Positions 1 through 18,300 of a stretch of DNA of 64,000 bases are shown piece by piece. The position numbers and the translations under genes were made by a program. Below the pieces are notes generated by a model, which worked only from the letters and a program-made list of their open reading frames with translations, did no database searches and was not told the DNA's origin. The stretch covers positions 1,205,333 to 1,269,332 of the forward strand of contig NC_133663.1 in the NCBI RefSeq assembly GCF_037893015.1, given 5' to 3'. The stretch is from Macrotis lagotis. Its lineage: Eukaryota; Chordata; Mammalia; Peramelemorphia; Peramelidae. The stretch's first letter is position 1. Every line of letters begins with the position of its first letter.

Positions 1-145
1 AGTACCGGCCCTGGAGTCAGAAGTACCTGGGTTCAAATCCGATCTCGGACACTTAATAATGACCTAGCTGTGTGGCCTTGGGCAAGCCACTTAACCCCAT
101 TGCCTTGCAAAAACCTAAAACAACAACAACAAAAACAAAATGTAA
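1..145 (+). repeat. tRNA-type SINE, cut by window edge
   Basis: Begins in the middle of the head (agtaccggccctggagtcag) and ends ttgccttgcaaaaaccta plus A/C-rich tail. Confidence 0.93.
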
Positions 146-329
146 ATGGAGAGAAAGGGGCACAGATAAGAAATGTTAGGTAGGGAGAAAAGATAAGACT
201 GATAAAAGATTGGGCCTAGGGGAGGAGTCAAGGATGATATTTGATTCCTGCTTGTAAGTCTCGTGGCAGGAGGATAGTACTACCTTTGACAGAAATTTTG
301 TTTGTTTTTGTGGTTTGTCCTTCATTTTC

Positions 330-488
330 TTTTCTTTGTTTCTTTTTTTTTTGCAAGGCAAAGGAGGTTAAGTGGCTTGCCCAAGGCCACACAGCTAGGT
401 CGTTATTAAGTGTCTGAGATCGGATTTGAACCCAGGTACTCCTGACTCCAAGGCTGGAGCTTTATCCACTGCGCCACCTAGCTGCCCC
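330..488 (-). repeat. tRNA-type SINE with target duplication
   Basis: Antisense copy from poly(T) to gcgccacctagctgcccc. Perfect 14-base duplication tgtccttcattttc at 316-329 and 489-502. Little diverged, so young. Confidence 0.95.
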
Positions 489-496
489 TGTCCTTC

Positions 497-690
497 ATTT
501 TCAAAGAGGACCAGTAACATCATGGGTGAATTGGATTGAAGTGAGATAAAGTTACACAAAGTCATCAGCCTCACTCTCTTCCAGTCATCAAAGTCCAGTG
601 GCAAGACTAAAGTCAGGACAGCTGACGATGACTCAGGACACAGTGGGTGACCTTGGCATCTTTGATGTTTAACCTTGTCAGAAATAGGGA
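497..690 (+). repeat. Second SINE-like family, copy 1
   Basis: The sequence tcaaagaggaccagtaacat...gtccagtggcaagactaaag is shared in outline with the copy near 885-1050. The SINE above is inserted at its left end. Family name not assigned. Confidence 0.6.
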
Positions 691-879
691 AGTCAGGAAG
701 AGGAAAAGTTGTTGGGGTTTTTTATGTCAATGAGTTCAGTTTTGGACAATTGAGTTTAAGATGTGTACTGAACATACAGTTTGATATCTGAAAATATGTT
801 GGAGATCTGAAAATAAATTGGGCAGCAGAGAAACTGGGGCGGGAAAGGAAGACCTGAGACTCATTAGCATGATGATGAT

Positions 880-1182
880 GGTTTTTGTCTTTCATTCTCA
901 AAGAAGACCCTGACATCAGGGAGGTCGTGCCATGACAAGTATTTGAGTGGGGGGTGGTGCTAAGTCCCCAGCCTCCCTTTCTTCTCCAGAGCCATCTGAG
1001 TTCAGTGGCCAGATAAGAACCAGGATGACTGGAGATGGTCTGGATAGGAGGCAGTCAGGGTTAAGTGATTTACCCAAGGTCACACAGCTAGTCAGTGTCT
1101 AGTGTCTGAGGCTGGACTCAAACTTTGATCCTCCTGACTCCAGCACCAGTACTCTATCCGCTGTGCCACCTAACTGTCCCCA
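880..1182. repeat. Second SINE-like family copy 2, plus tRNA-type SINE end
   Basis: Starts with tctttcattctcaaagaaga like copy 1 and continues into an antisense tRNA-type SINE end (ggttaagtgatttacccaag to gtgccacctaactgtcccc, 1055-1180). It may be a composite element. Confidence 0.6.
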
Positions 1183-1699
1183 TTAACACAGAGAGGATCA
1201 CTGAATGCATCACCCACTTAAGTGGATAGAGGGAGAAGAGCAGAGTGGCCCAGGACAGAACCCGAGGGACACCAAAGGTTAGAAGGCAGGAAATGGAAGA
1301 GAATCCACCAGCGGAGACAAGACGAGCAGTCAGAGAGGGAAGAGAACCAGGAGGAAGTGCCCTGAAAACCCAGAGAGAAGAGACTATCAAAGAGTTCTAC
1401 CTTTTTCTGCCACCTTCCCTTCCCTCCACTCTCCCCATTGCAGTGAACAGTCTTGTGGTAAAAGTTATATTTGTATAATTGGTTTAACATATTTGCATAT
1501 TAGTCATTTTGTGTAAAAGGAATTAGAACTAAGGAGAAAGCAAGCAAGCCATGAGATAGGAAGGAGAAGAAGAAAAGTTTTAAAAGTGGACCGAGGATGC
1601 ATTCAGATTCTGTGTTTTTCTTCCTCTGAGTGTGTTTGGCATTGTCCATAGTCAGGGTTTTCCTTGATGTCTGAACTGCTGGGAGGGGCTGCATCCCTC

Positions 1700-2000
1700 C
1701 TAGTTGAGCATCTCACACTGTTGTTAATGTGTCCAGTGTTCTCTTGGCATCAGTTTGTGTAATTCTTTCCATGCTTCTCTAAAGTCTGTCCGTGCGTGGT
1801 TGCTTTTAGAACAATAGTGCTCGGTAGCATTCCTGTACCATAACTTGTTCAGCCATTCCCCAATGGGCATCCCCTCAATGTCCAATTCTTTGGCACTACA
1901 AAAAGAGCTGCTAGGAATATTTTGGAACATCTGGGACTTTTTAATGATTTCTTTTGGATATAGACCTAGTATTGGTATTGTAAATTAAGGCAAAGAGCTC
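1700..2000 (-). repeat. L1 3' fragment, antisense
   Basis: The minus strand reads ccattggggaatggctgaac and a protein-like MPIGEWLNKLWYRNATEHY, the end of ORF2 in marsupial L1. Confidence 0.75.
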
Positions 2001-2447
2001 ACACTCCCCTTAAATTTGAGGCTCTTTCCTAAATAGGTGTTCCTCAGTTTTTGGTTTTGCTTAGATTTCCTAAATCAGCAGAGGGGAATCCATGGTCACC
2101 CGAAGGACTATTCTAGTGCCTCAGGGCTTAAAAGGAGCCTCTAGCGAAACAATGGCCTTATTGTAAAGCAGTGTTGTAACAGTCTTCTTCTGCCCAGGAG
2201 ACAGAAGTGCTCTTGGTTCTGGCCGAGGGGGCTGGCTCTGAGGGGGGCTGACCCCAACCAGTCATCTTTCAGGCATCGTGGAGTCCCCACAGGACTGGAC
2301 AGTAGGTCAAGGCTTGCTCCATCTCTGTTGTAGAAAGCTGGCCGTCAGGAGCAGGTGGTGGGAGTAGGCCAACAGGATCCCTGGAACCCGAGCAGACAGC
2401 CTCCCAGGCCAGGGGTCCACTCTTACCAGATTCTCCTCTCCCTGCAG

Positions 2448-8679
<6,232 letters not shown>

Positions 8680-9395
8680 CAACTGTGGTCCTGGCTTCAC
8701 TCACCCAGTCTTCTGCAGTCCTGTGGTTCAGCGAGTGAAGCAGAGAAGGGGGTCAGAGCCCCACCCTTGACTCCTGGTGACTTGGAACGATCCCCTCTCC
8801 CTTCCCATGCTGCTGCTGCTGCTGTGACCTACGGGTGCTTGGGCTGCACTGTGTGGGTCTTTGGTTCCTTTGAGATTTCCTTGGACATGCATCTTTGGAT
8901 GGAGCTAGAGGAGGGGTCCCCTGATGAGCTGCTTCTCTGGTCTTAAAAGGGTTTCCTTGGCACTCCAGTCAGGCCTCCCCCATCTCCTACCTTGCCCATA
9001 ACTTGTCTCGTCTTCATTGTCCTTGTGGTCACCTCCACATGCCCACTCCCGCCCCCCAACAGGAAAGCCTAGGGCTGGCCAGCACGGACCTAGAGGAAAT
9101 CCAAGGGGAGCAGAACTTGATTCCACAGGTTAATCAGATAAGATTGCAGTTAGCCTTATGGTCCTTAGCTTGTTGAGCTGCTATGGATTCTTAGCTATAA
9201 TAAATGATTATGTGTGTGTGTGCATATTATGGGGCAGAATGGCTTTGCCCCTCCTAGCAGCCTCATCTCCATCCCAAGGTTCTTGCCACCCTGAGGCTCA
9301 GGCTGTAGCAGGAATTCTGACCCTTTCTTCTGTCATGTACCTTCCTCATAATCATGGGAAATGCATACAATAAACACATAGGGTTATAAAAGATT
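8680..9395 (+). other. TRPV1: TRPV1 3' UTR with two poly(A) signals
   Basis: Non-coding DNA following the TRPV1 stop. AATAAA hexamers occur at 9199-9204 and 9369-9374, so transcripts probably end near 9225 or 9395. A CTG run (about 8808-8823) lies in the UTR. The ends are inferred from the signals only. Confidence 0.6.
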
Positions 9396-11099
9396 ATAAT
9401 GATGTCAGCATGTCATTATCGAAATATAGATTTTTAAAAAAGACATCCTCAGTCATCCTGAAGTCTCTCCCTGGGGCAGTCAGCAATGGCCCCTTCTGCC
9501 CAGAGTCAGCTTACCAGCGAAGTCTGTGTGACTGAAGCTGACCCTGGGGCCTATGGGACTGAAGCTGACCATTGGGCCTCTGGGTCTATTAGAACAGACA
9601 CCTTGCTAAATAGGGACCAGGTTGTCAGGCTGGTGTCATCTGACAATCTGTCTCTTCACCCAGCTGACCGTTCTGCCACGAGGGTAAAGGAACCTTGGAG
9701 AATGCGGAACATTACATTCAGCTTCAGCCGATCCAAGGACTGGGTTGGAGCCACATCCCACCCTGTCCTGCCCTGAATTCATCTAGTATCAATCCAGCTC
9801 TTCATTCTTAAAGTGGGAGACAACAATTGCAAGGGAATGTCCCTTCTTGTACACCAGGTGACTCAGGTGACACGTCCCTGTGCCGGCCAACCCTCCACCT
9901 CCTGCAGCAGAATCTTAAGCCCCCATGGGAGCCCCTTCAGAGGACTGGGAGGCAGCAGGAGTGGAAGGTGGCTCGCTGGTAATTTCTGCCCTTATAATCC
10001 CCTCAAACATGGCAGGGATGAGATTTGCAGAGGGGACCAGCCAGCCCCCAAGGCTCAGTATTTCACAATCTTTTGAAGGAAGTGGCACCCCCAAAGCAGG
10101 GGAAGGGGTAGAATGATCTTGTGTGGGTCCCTGTGTGGGTCAGGGAAAGCCCAGCTCAGGGCTGGGGTTTGATGACTGGCTCAATGTCACCCCCCTCCTA
10201 TACATGCAGATAGAATCTGGGTGGAACGGGTGGGGTGCTTCTCCTGAGGCTTTCTTCTTCTTCCTCAGGGGAGCCACTATTATTTCTTGCCTTGATTCTG
10301 TGAGCCCCCCACCCCCCACCCAGAGTCAGTCCTGGAGCTGCAGAACTGTCCATATGGCAGATGCTTATTAACTGTACACTGAGGTGTGGACCTGGATCCC
10401 CCTCTGCTGCATAGTCAGGTAGAGCAGCTTGGATGCAGATGGTTCAAGGGGGGCTTCCTCTAACTGCATTCAGTGGGAGCAGGATCTAAGCTAGCCAGTC
10501 AGGGCTGCAGGTCTGACCTGGGGGGAGATGAGTGTGAAGTTAGGGCTAGATAGGGCATCGCCAAAGTGGCTCAGAGGCTTAAGGAGGGGGATGGCATTGC
10601 CCTCTATGGTCCTGGGGGCGGGGTCAGAGAAGCAGGGAGGAGGAGCTTGGTGTGGGGCGACCTAGGGAGACAGTTCTCTGATGGGAGGAACAGAGCAGAT
10701 GCCTCAGAATGACCAGAGACCCAGCCCATATACTGAGTTAGCATCTCCCAGTACAATCCATTAGTCTTGATAAACTCTGGCTGTCTTCACCGAGTATGCA
10801 GTGTCCATCCCCAAGGCAGGCTGGGAGTAGGTCAGCCCTACCACAGTGTTGGGGGGAGGCAGTGGCCCAAGGTTGGCCTGGTCTCTACAGGGCTCTGCGA
10901 ATGGCTAGCATTGTGTTTTGGGGGGGCTAGAGTGGCCCATGGGTTGGTCTACAGGGTGATTGCTGGGTAGCTGGACCCCCAGAAGCTTCCCAGGACCAGG
11001 GAGGGCCTGAGTTTGAACTAAGGAGAAGAAACTTCTTTCAGGCTAAGGGGCTATGGGACCAAAGAGGTGCTTTCTTCAGGTTCACATAACAATGATAAA

Positions 11100-11360
11100 A
11101 ACAGCAATAATTAAAAACTACTGTTTATTTAGCACTTACAATGTGCCAGACCCTGTGGCAAAACTCTTTGCACTCTTTATTTCATTTGATTCTCACAATA
11201 ACCCTGGGAGGGTTATTATATACCAATTTTACAGATGGGGAAACTGAGGCAGACAGCAGTTAAGTGATGTTCTCAGGGTCATACAGGCAGGTTTAAGGTC
11301 AGATTTGAACCCACGTCTTTCTGACTCCTGGACCAGGGCTTTAGTTAGTATGCCACCTTT
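11100..11360 (-). repeat. MIR/CORE-type SINE, antisense
   Basis: The plus strand reads as the complement of a CORE-SINE: gcacttacaatgtgccagac, then tcatttgattctcacaataa, ttacagatggggaaactgag, and a tRNA-like end. Degenerate, hence old. Confidence 0.8.
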
Positions 11361-11988
11361 ATGATTTCATGCCTTAGGAATCTTTAAAAAAAAAAAGCTA
11401 TATTTGTTCACATTTCCCAACAAAGTTTAGATGTATTCATATCTTTAAAAATAAAATTCATTCCTTTAAGGACCCACTGCCTTCACCCTTCCCCAACAAT
11501 AGCCTTTTGCAAAATCCTTGCTTCTCCATGCAATCCCCACTCCCTTCAGCCCCCCTCTGAACTATCCCTTCCTGCTAGTCACCAGCTCTCCCCACAGTTG
11601 TGTTTACAGGGACCTGGTATTTCTAGGGAGATCTACAAACAGCATCCCTGAAAAGGGAGGCAGGTGCTCTAAGTGAGGGTCTTGTCCTGGGTCACATCTC
11701 CTGAGACAGGTCTAAAGCTGCCTCCAGGACCAGGGTGCTACCCACTTTACTACCTAGCTGCCCTTATGGGAGTCTGGGGACTTACAGGTTAGGCCCCTTT
11801 GTCTCCCCCACAGGCAGAGCCCAGGGTGGGGAGGTGGTATTATTGCCTACATGACACCCACACTGCCATCTCTTGGGGCTACTGGGCCCCTGGGTACAAT
11901 TCTTTATGGTGGCAGATTTAGAAAGTTCATTTATGGATAAGGAGAAAGGTCTGGACATGGGAGGCCAGCCATGAAGTTTGGGTCACTC

Positions 11989-11994
11989 TTTAAT
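11989..11994 (-). terminator. Candidate poly(A) signal of the TRPV3-like gene
   Basis: ATTAAA on the minus strand, about 250 bases beyond the candidate stop. It is only a hexamer match. Confidence 0.3.
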
Positions 11995-12239
11995 AACTTG
12001 TGCTTAGCTGCCTAAGCAGAGCCCCTCTTGGTGCAGCAGGTGCAGGTGGTACCAATCTCCCTTCCCTGAGGGTATATCAGGGTGCAAATCATTCAGAAAC
12101 AGAGCAGTTCCTGGAGGTTCCCCTGGTTTTAACCTGACCTGGCCCACCCCACCCCCAGCTGAACCGGATGAACCTTAATAACCATTTAGGAAAATGTCTG
12201 TCTGGGATGCCAGGATTGGGCTGTTTAACCTCCCTTGGG

Positions 12240-12307
12240 TCAGCCTGGGTTGTCTGTGGGGAGGGCAGAAGCTGCTGACTCTATTGTGGGCCTAGCAGGA
12301 GCATCCC
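12240..12307 (-). CDS. TRPV3-like candidate last exon
   Basis: After acceptor CCCTCCCACAG the sequence joins in phase with exon 16 and gives DAPARPTIESAASALPTDNP then G and a TGA stop (12242-12240). It makes a total of 759 residues, close to TRPV2 (764) and TRPV3 (790). I see no sequence similarity to other TRPV tails, and other acceptors nearby (for example after 12459) are possible, so this is tentative. Confidence 0.35.
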
Positions 12308-15300
12308 CTGTGGGAGGGGTCCCATTCTTGGAACTGCACCCACTGTCAGTCCAAAGACTGATCAGTCCCAGGGTTCACTCTTCAAACCAAGTCAGATTGC
12401 CCTTAAAACTGCTCTAGAACCAACCGGGTAACAGCAGTGCCAAGAGGGCATATTTTCTGCACAAGGATTGGGCCTCAGTCTTTCCTAGGATTGCCTCTGC
12501 CCTGAGCTGGGCTTCTCATTCCCTCTCCAGAAGGTCTGACTGGAGCCATGGTCAGGGTGGGCTTCCCTAGGAGGGAGCCTCCTGCTTTCTCTCACACCTA
12601 CCCCCAATTCCCATCCTCAACCCAGGTTGGCACCTCCTGCCCTGGCCTCAGTACCTAGGAACACGGTGGGGTCTTCATTGATGCCCATGACTTGATTCCC
12701 CTCAGCAGATCTTTCCTGTCTCCTCTCTTCATTCACCCTACAGAAGGGGAAGAGAGGCCGGTGTTGACCTGTGTTGAAGAGGTTTGCCCAGCCTTGGGAC
12801 CTGCCAACAGGATTGTGAGCACCCTTTCCTGAGTCTGGCATGGGCCCTAGGCCACTTTCTAGAGTCCTGCTTCTTCCTTAGACCCTCATTCATGGTTTTA
12901 CCTTCAATCCATTTTATAGTTAAGAACACCCAAGCTCCCAAATGAAGGAACTTGCTTCCATCCCAGGTCCTCCCTGATCTGGCAACAATGGGGAAAGAGG
13001 GGGGCCTTCCCCTCAGGCCACTAAGGGGGTTATGCTATGCTCTGGCCCCTGAAGGGTGACCCCCTACCCTGCCCTTCTGACTGACTGAGGGAGCCCTCTC
13101 TGATCAGACACAACCCCTCTAGGGCCTCCTGGTTTTACCTTAAGCATGACCTCAGGTCTTTTCCCTGACCTTCAGTCAGCCCCACCTCCAGGTTAGAGCA
13201 AATCTTGCCCTTCTGAAGCCAGTACCTCCAGGTGACTGGCAGACACCTCTCCAAGTCCAAGATAGTGATGGCTCTCTAGAATCAACATAGAGTCTTTCAG
13301 CCTGGTCCAGCTTACAGGGGTCATATTTTGATGACCGTGGGAAGCCTTCCCCCCCCCAATCCTTTAGTGTGAGGTAGATAGAGCAGAGAAAGGGGGGAAG
13401 GGACCCCAAGAATGTCATTCTCGTGCTTCTCTCTGGCAAAAATCTTGTACATCCCTTTAATCTGAGCCCTATGGTGCTCCGTTGGGGCTCCTGGTCTTGA
13501 GTCCCCAAAAGTTCACCCAGAAATAGGCAGACACCCTGAGAATGGCTGACCAGAGACTGGCTCTTGGCCAGAGAATAAAACGTAGTCTCTTTTTGCCATT
13601 CATTAAGCCCCCCCCCACAACCACCGATTTGATGCTCCCTGGACCTGCCATTCCATCTCCTGCTACTTTCACACCTGGGCTGTTCTCCCTCCTGAATCCT
13701 CAGCTCCCACTTTACCTCATCTCCCACACAAGACCTTTCCTGCCCATTCCTCCACTCCAGTTTTGGCTCATTTGACTTTGTACGGATTTGGTAGTGATGC
13801 CTCCCTGCCCTTCTCCCTACCCCTATAGAGTGGCAGCTCCTGGCCAGCCTGCCAGTACATGTCCATTCATGGGTGCATCTCCACCCTACTCTGGTCTTCA
13901 CTGTGGGGTCTGGCTCTGGCCTCCCTTATCTACGAAATGGGGAAAATAATTCTCAACCTATCCACAGTCAACTGTAGATTGCCAAAGAAAAGTGACTGCA
14001 GGTTCCAGCCATAGGATTTGGGAGCTCAGGAGAGTAAAGGAAACTCCTCCAGGTTCTAAGCCACCCTCCCAGATCCAGGTCCTAGCAAGGACAAAGTGCC
14101 CCAAGTGGTCCTGCTGTTAGTGACTGTACCTGCACTCGCCAGATTTTCTGGTTCTGGGAGGATGCCATATTGACAGTCTCATTCATGAGGGCAATCAGCA
14201 TGTTAAGGAGAAGCACAGAGGTGAGAATCACATAGGTGATGAGGAGGAGGAGGAAGGAGACTGGAAACCTGGAGTGCTTGGGGACAGACAGGTCCCCGAG
14301 TCCAAAGGTCAGCTTGAAGAGAGCCCCCAAAGCGCTCCCCAGGCTGTAGTAGAGACAGTGGCCAGACTCTGGACATGGGTCGGTCAGGGCTGAGAGGGCT
14401 GTTAGGGAGAACACCAAGGTCAGTCTGGGGGAGTGGGGGGATGGGGAGGGGAAGACGGGCCCCCCTCTGACCATTGAGCCCCCTTCCTTCAGAACTCAAC
14501 TTCAATCCCCCCCTTCTACAGGAAGCTTTTGTCTGGTGCAGCCTGGAGTCAGGAGGTCACTTCGTGCCACCTATGCCTGCCTCAGTTTTCTCATCTGGAG
14601 AGGATAACAGTCCCTCCCTCCCAGGGTTGCTGTCAAGTCCAAAGAAGAAAATCATTGTAAAATATTTGGGGTCCCTGGCACAGGGCTAACTGCTGTGTCT
14701 CAGCTTTTATTGCTGTTACTTATTACCTTCCTGATCCCAGGGACTCCCTTTGGGATTTTTTCCTATTTTTGCTGGGTCGAGCTTACTTGGTACATATTTG
14801 TTTGCATGTTATTTCCCCTCTAGACTGTAGGCTTCCTGAAGGCAGGGCCTGGCTTTTGCCTCTTTCTGAATCTGCGGCCCATGGCTCGTCATAGGCACTT
14901 CATGTGTCTTGACAGATTGACACACACAGAAATAAATCCCGGATACTAAGGCCCAGTCACCTGGTCTCTAGCTGGGTTCCATCAGTCAGTTTGCTACCGT
15001 CCCACCCTTTAGTTTGGGTCACCATGGAGCCCCTGGAGGGGTGGGGGGCAGAAGGCCATTTACCTCCCTGGGAAGGACTCACCAGATGCAAAACCCAGGA
15101 GGAAAACCACATACACCAACAGGAACCTGAACACGTCTATGAGGATCATCTGAGGAAGCCAAGAGACTGGTTATCAGTAGGAGGGGTGTCTAAAGTTGGG
15201 GCAGGAGGTGGCCAATGAGTGCTGGCTTGATTGACTGCCTGGCACAGGCGGCTCTTGCTCTTCCGGAATGCCTCTCCCCTTGCCCCATGGGAAATCAGCT

Positions 15301-18300
15301 GATGGGGGTGTTTGGGGGAACAGTCAGGGAGGTAGAACAGGACCAAAGTCTCCAGTTTCCTATTGTCCACTCTTGACCTGAGGGGCAGACTCAGTGAGCC
15401 AAAGGGGGCTCCCAAGGGCTCACACCCGCCCTGGTCATCAGCCCCTGTGTCCCTGGGGGCAGGCAGGCCAAGAGACATGGGATAACTGACACCCAGAGCT
15501 GAGGTGGACCAGTCTGCAGTCTGGGCTCACCTTCTGTAGGACCACCGTGAAAATGCCAGTGAGCTTGAAGGCCCGGGAGTAATAGAGCAGATCGAACCAA
15601 CCCAGTACCAGGGCCACACCCTGCACCACCTCCAAGTTCTCTGCCTGGATCCAGGACAGGCCCAAAGAGCAAAGCACCAACCCAGCCTGCAAGAAACTGA
15701 AGACAAGGGGGGTGCGGCTTCCTTGACCTTCCCCAGCTCTGCCCTGAACCTGGCCATTCCCTGCCTCCTTGCCCACCAGCCCCCCTCCAGGTGCCCAGAC
15801 CTTGGGAGAGCTCCCCTTGCTGCTGCATCCTTCCCTCTCCCCTCCTCCTCCCCCCCACCCTCTCACCTCCTCCTCTCCTCCCCTCCTCTCCCTCTCCTCC
15901 TCTCTTCCTCCCTCCCTTCACTCTCCTTCCTCTCTCTCCTCTTGTTCCTCCCTGCCCTCTCTTTCTTCCATCTCTTCCCCTTCTTCCCCCTCCCCCTCTC
16001 CTTCTCATTCCTCCCCTTTTCCTCATGGAAGTATTGCTTTGCTTTGCCTGGGCTCGTTATGGCAGGGATGGGCCAACTCTCAGGGAAGTCCCCGGGCAGA
16101 CCGGCCCTGCTGAAGTCTAGGCTATGACCCCTGTGAGGCCTGGCTTCGAGCTGCCTTGGGAGTGGGCTTGACTTGTAGAGATCCAACAGGCGGGGCCTGA
16201 GTCTGCATCTGTGCCAGGAACAGGCAAGAGTGATGCCTGCCCTCAAGTGCGCCAGAGGGGAAAGAGGGAGGTCCCTGGGGTCAAGGATGCCTCTCTCTGA
16301 GGAAGACTGTAAGGATGAAGCAGGAGAAACGGGGGGGAGGAGGCCATGGGGGGAGTACAACCCTGAGCAGGAGGCAGGACCCCCAGCTCTAGGAGGAGGG
16401 AGCAGACCCATCTCAGCAGGGCTCCAAGGAAGAATGGGGGCCACAGGAGAGGGAGATGGTGAGAGAGACAGAGACAGAGAAAGAGGAAGGTGGGGAGTGG
16501 AGGGGGAGGAGAGCTAGCACACAGTGGGCAGTCAGTCTTGATCTTGACCTCAAATCTGGCCTCAAATGCACAAGCCTGTGAGCCTGGGTCATCAGTGGAA
16601 GGAGCTTCTCCCCTGTGCATTCCCTGCCCCAGTGAAAGCCGTCAACCTTTGCCCAGTAGCAGGTGGTAGACATGGTGGCCCAAGGCTCGTGCAGATAGCT
16701 TGCTAGTCATGCATGTTATCCTTGTGTCCAAGAATGAAAGATGATGGAATCAGTGAGAGAGAGAGAGCCGCACAAACATTTGGAACTGGCTGCACAAGGG
16801 AGGTGCAACTAGTAACCATGAATGAGTGCAGGCAGCAGGAAAGGCGGTCTGTCCACTCATCTGCCCACTGGCCTACATGCTCATCAGCCTGCCTGCCCAC
16901 CTGTCTGTCGACTAGTTGCCCACTTGCTTACTTACCCACCTGCCTATCTGCCCTCAAAGAGAATTTTTTCCCTTGGCACCTGGTTTCCAGACCCTCTCAA
17001 ATCACACCCTGCAGGTTGCCCCCTACTCTGCCAAGGCTTGGAGCTGGCACTGCTTTTCTTACCAAAGGACGTGGAAATAGCTTTTCAGAAGGAATGGCAG
17101 AAACTGGAAAGGCCACATCCAGACAATGTCCAGTCCCTGAAGGGAAGCAGATGACCCAGCACACATCAGCCCCCTTCCCAGGCTCGCCATCTTGGCCTCA
17201 TAAACAAAGGCTTCTCAGACACAAGTGGGACCAGCGGCCCTTGGCCCATCTCTTGCCATCAGCCTCTCTCTGTCCTTTCTGGGCATCCCCTCCCTCCACA
17301 CTATTTGGCAAGGAGAATGGAAGCTCCTTGAGGGCAGGGCCCATTTCTCCTACCCTTTACAGTTGCTGGCACAGAGCAGACACCTAACAAGAGCACTGAC
17401 TTCTTGTCTCCCTCAGGGTCGGGGTCAGGGTAGGGTTGTGACCAGGCACCAGGGAGGGGCAGGGATGGCCAAGGATTCAACCTCAGAGTTAAATGACTGA
17501 GTCAGGTGAGTCCTGGCACTGGGACTGATGGGGTCCTTGTGCAACCCACCTGCCAGGGCACCAGGTCTCTGGGCCCCTGAGTCCCTGGGCCCAGTGAGAC
17601 TTACCGTCTTTAGTAGCATCCCAGAGGCTGACAGGAAGATGTATACCTGTCCAGTGTTCCTCCAGGATGATGCATTCTGGAAGAGGCCAGCAGATTCCTG
17701 GGGGTGAAAGACAATGGCGCTGGCAGGCTTGGAGGGGAAATAGGGCATAGGGTGTGGAGCAGACTCCACTGGCTCCCTGCCTGGTCTCCCTGGGCCTCCT
17801 TCCAGCCTCAGGCACCATTTCTGTCATCTCCTTGGCACAGACCTCATTCCTCCAGAGCCTCTCCTGACACTTGCCCTCTGCAAGGTCACCTTGGCCCATC
17901 CTGGGTCTGGAGTTTCCTTGACTACTCCCCCCACCCAGACAGTTTTAGCCTCTTGGGCTTTCAGGACCCATTCTCTGACCTGGCTGTCTTCTTGGGTGGC
18001 TCAGCCCCTGCCCTTAACTGTGGGTTCATGCCCAAGGTCTTCCCTGGGCTCCCCTCTTCTCCTGCCCCTCGGGGAACTTATTCAGACCATCTTGAAGCCA
18101 GGACTCCCAGCTCTATAACCTCAGCCCTGAGCTCTCTGAAACCAGCCCACTTCACCAGTCACCTTGGCTTCACCAGTGTCCTCCAGGAAATTGGGGATGG
18201 GCAGGATCTAAATTGGGATTTCCTGATTCCAAAGGGGAGAATGGGGGAGGGACAGGAAAGAAAGGAGGAAGGAGGTCGGGGCCATGGGAGAAGGGGTAGA

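Larger units (their letters stand above)
1..2447 (+). other. TRPV1: TRPV1 intron (left edge of window)
   Basis: No exon could be recognised between the window start and the S5 exon. The stretch holds three tRNA-type SINE copies, two copies of a second SINE-like family and an antisense L1 3' fragment, listed separately. The S4 exon of TRPV1 must lie upstream of the window. Confidence 0.7.
9396..12239. other. Intergenic, TRPV1 tail to TRPV3-like tail
   Basis: This stretch separates two convergent genes. It holds a 27-base tandem duplication (about 9529-9582), a MIR-type SINE (11100-11360) and otherwise no recognisable feature. Confidence 0.6.

Noticed and set aside
13176-13901. 241-residue minus-strand frame
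   Set aside because: It is out of frame with the TRP-box exon at 13139-13275; the TRPV-like frame is a different one with proper splice sites.
15391-16026. 211-residue minus-strand frame rich in R and G
   Set aside because: It crosses the intron CT tract and reads the paralogue's S3-S4 exon in another frame; the true exon is 15531-15696.
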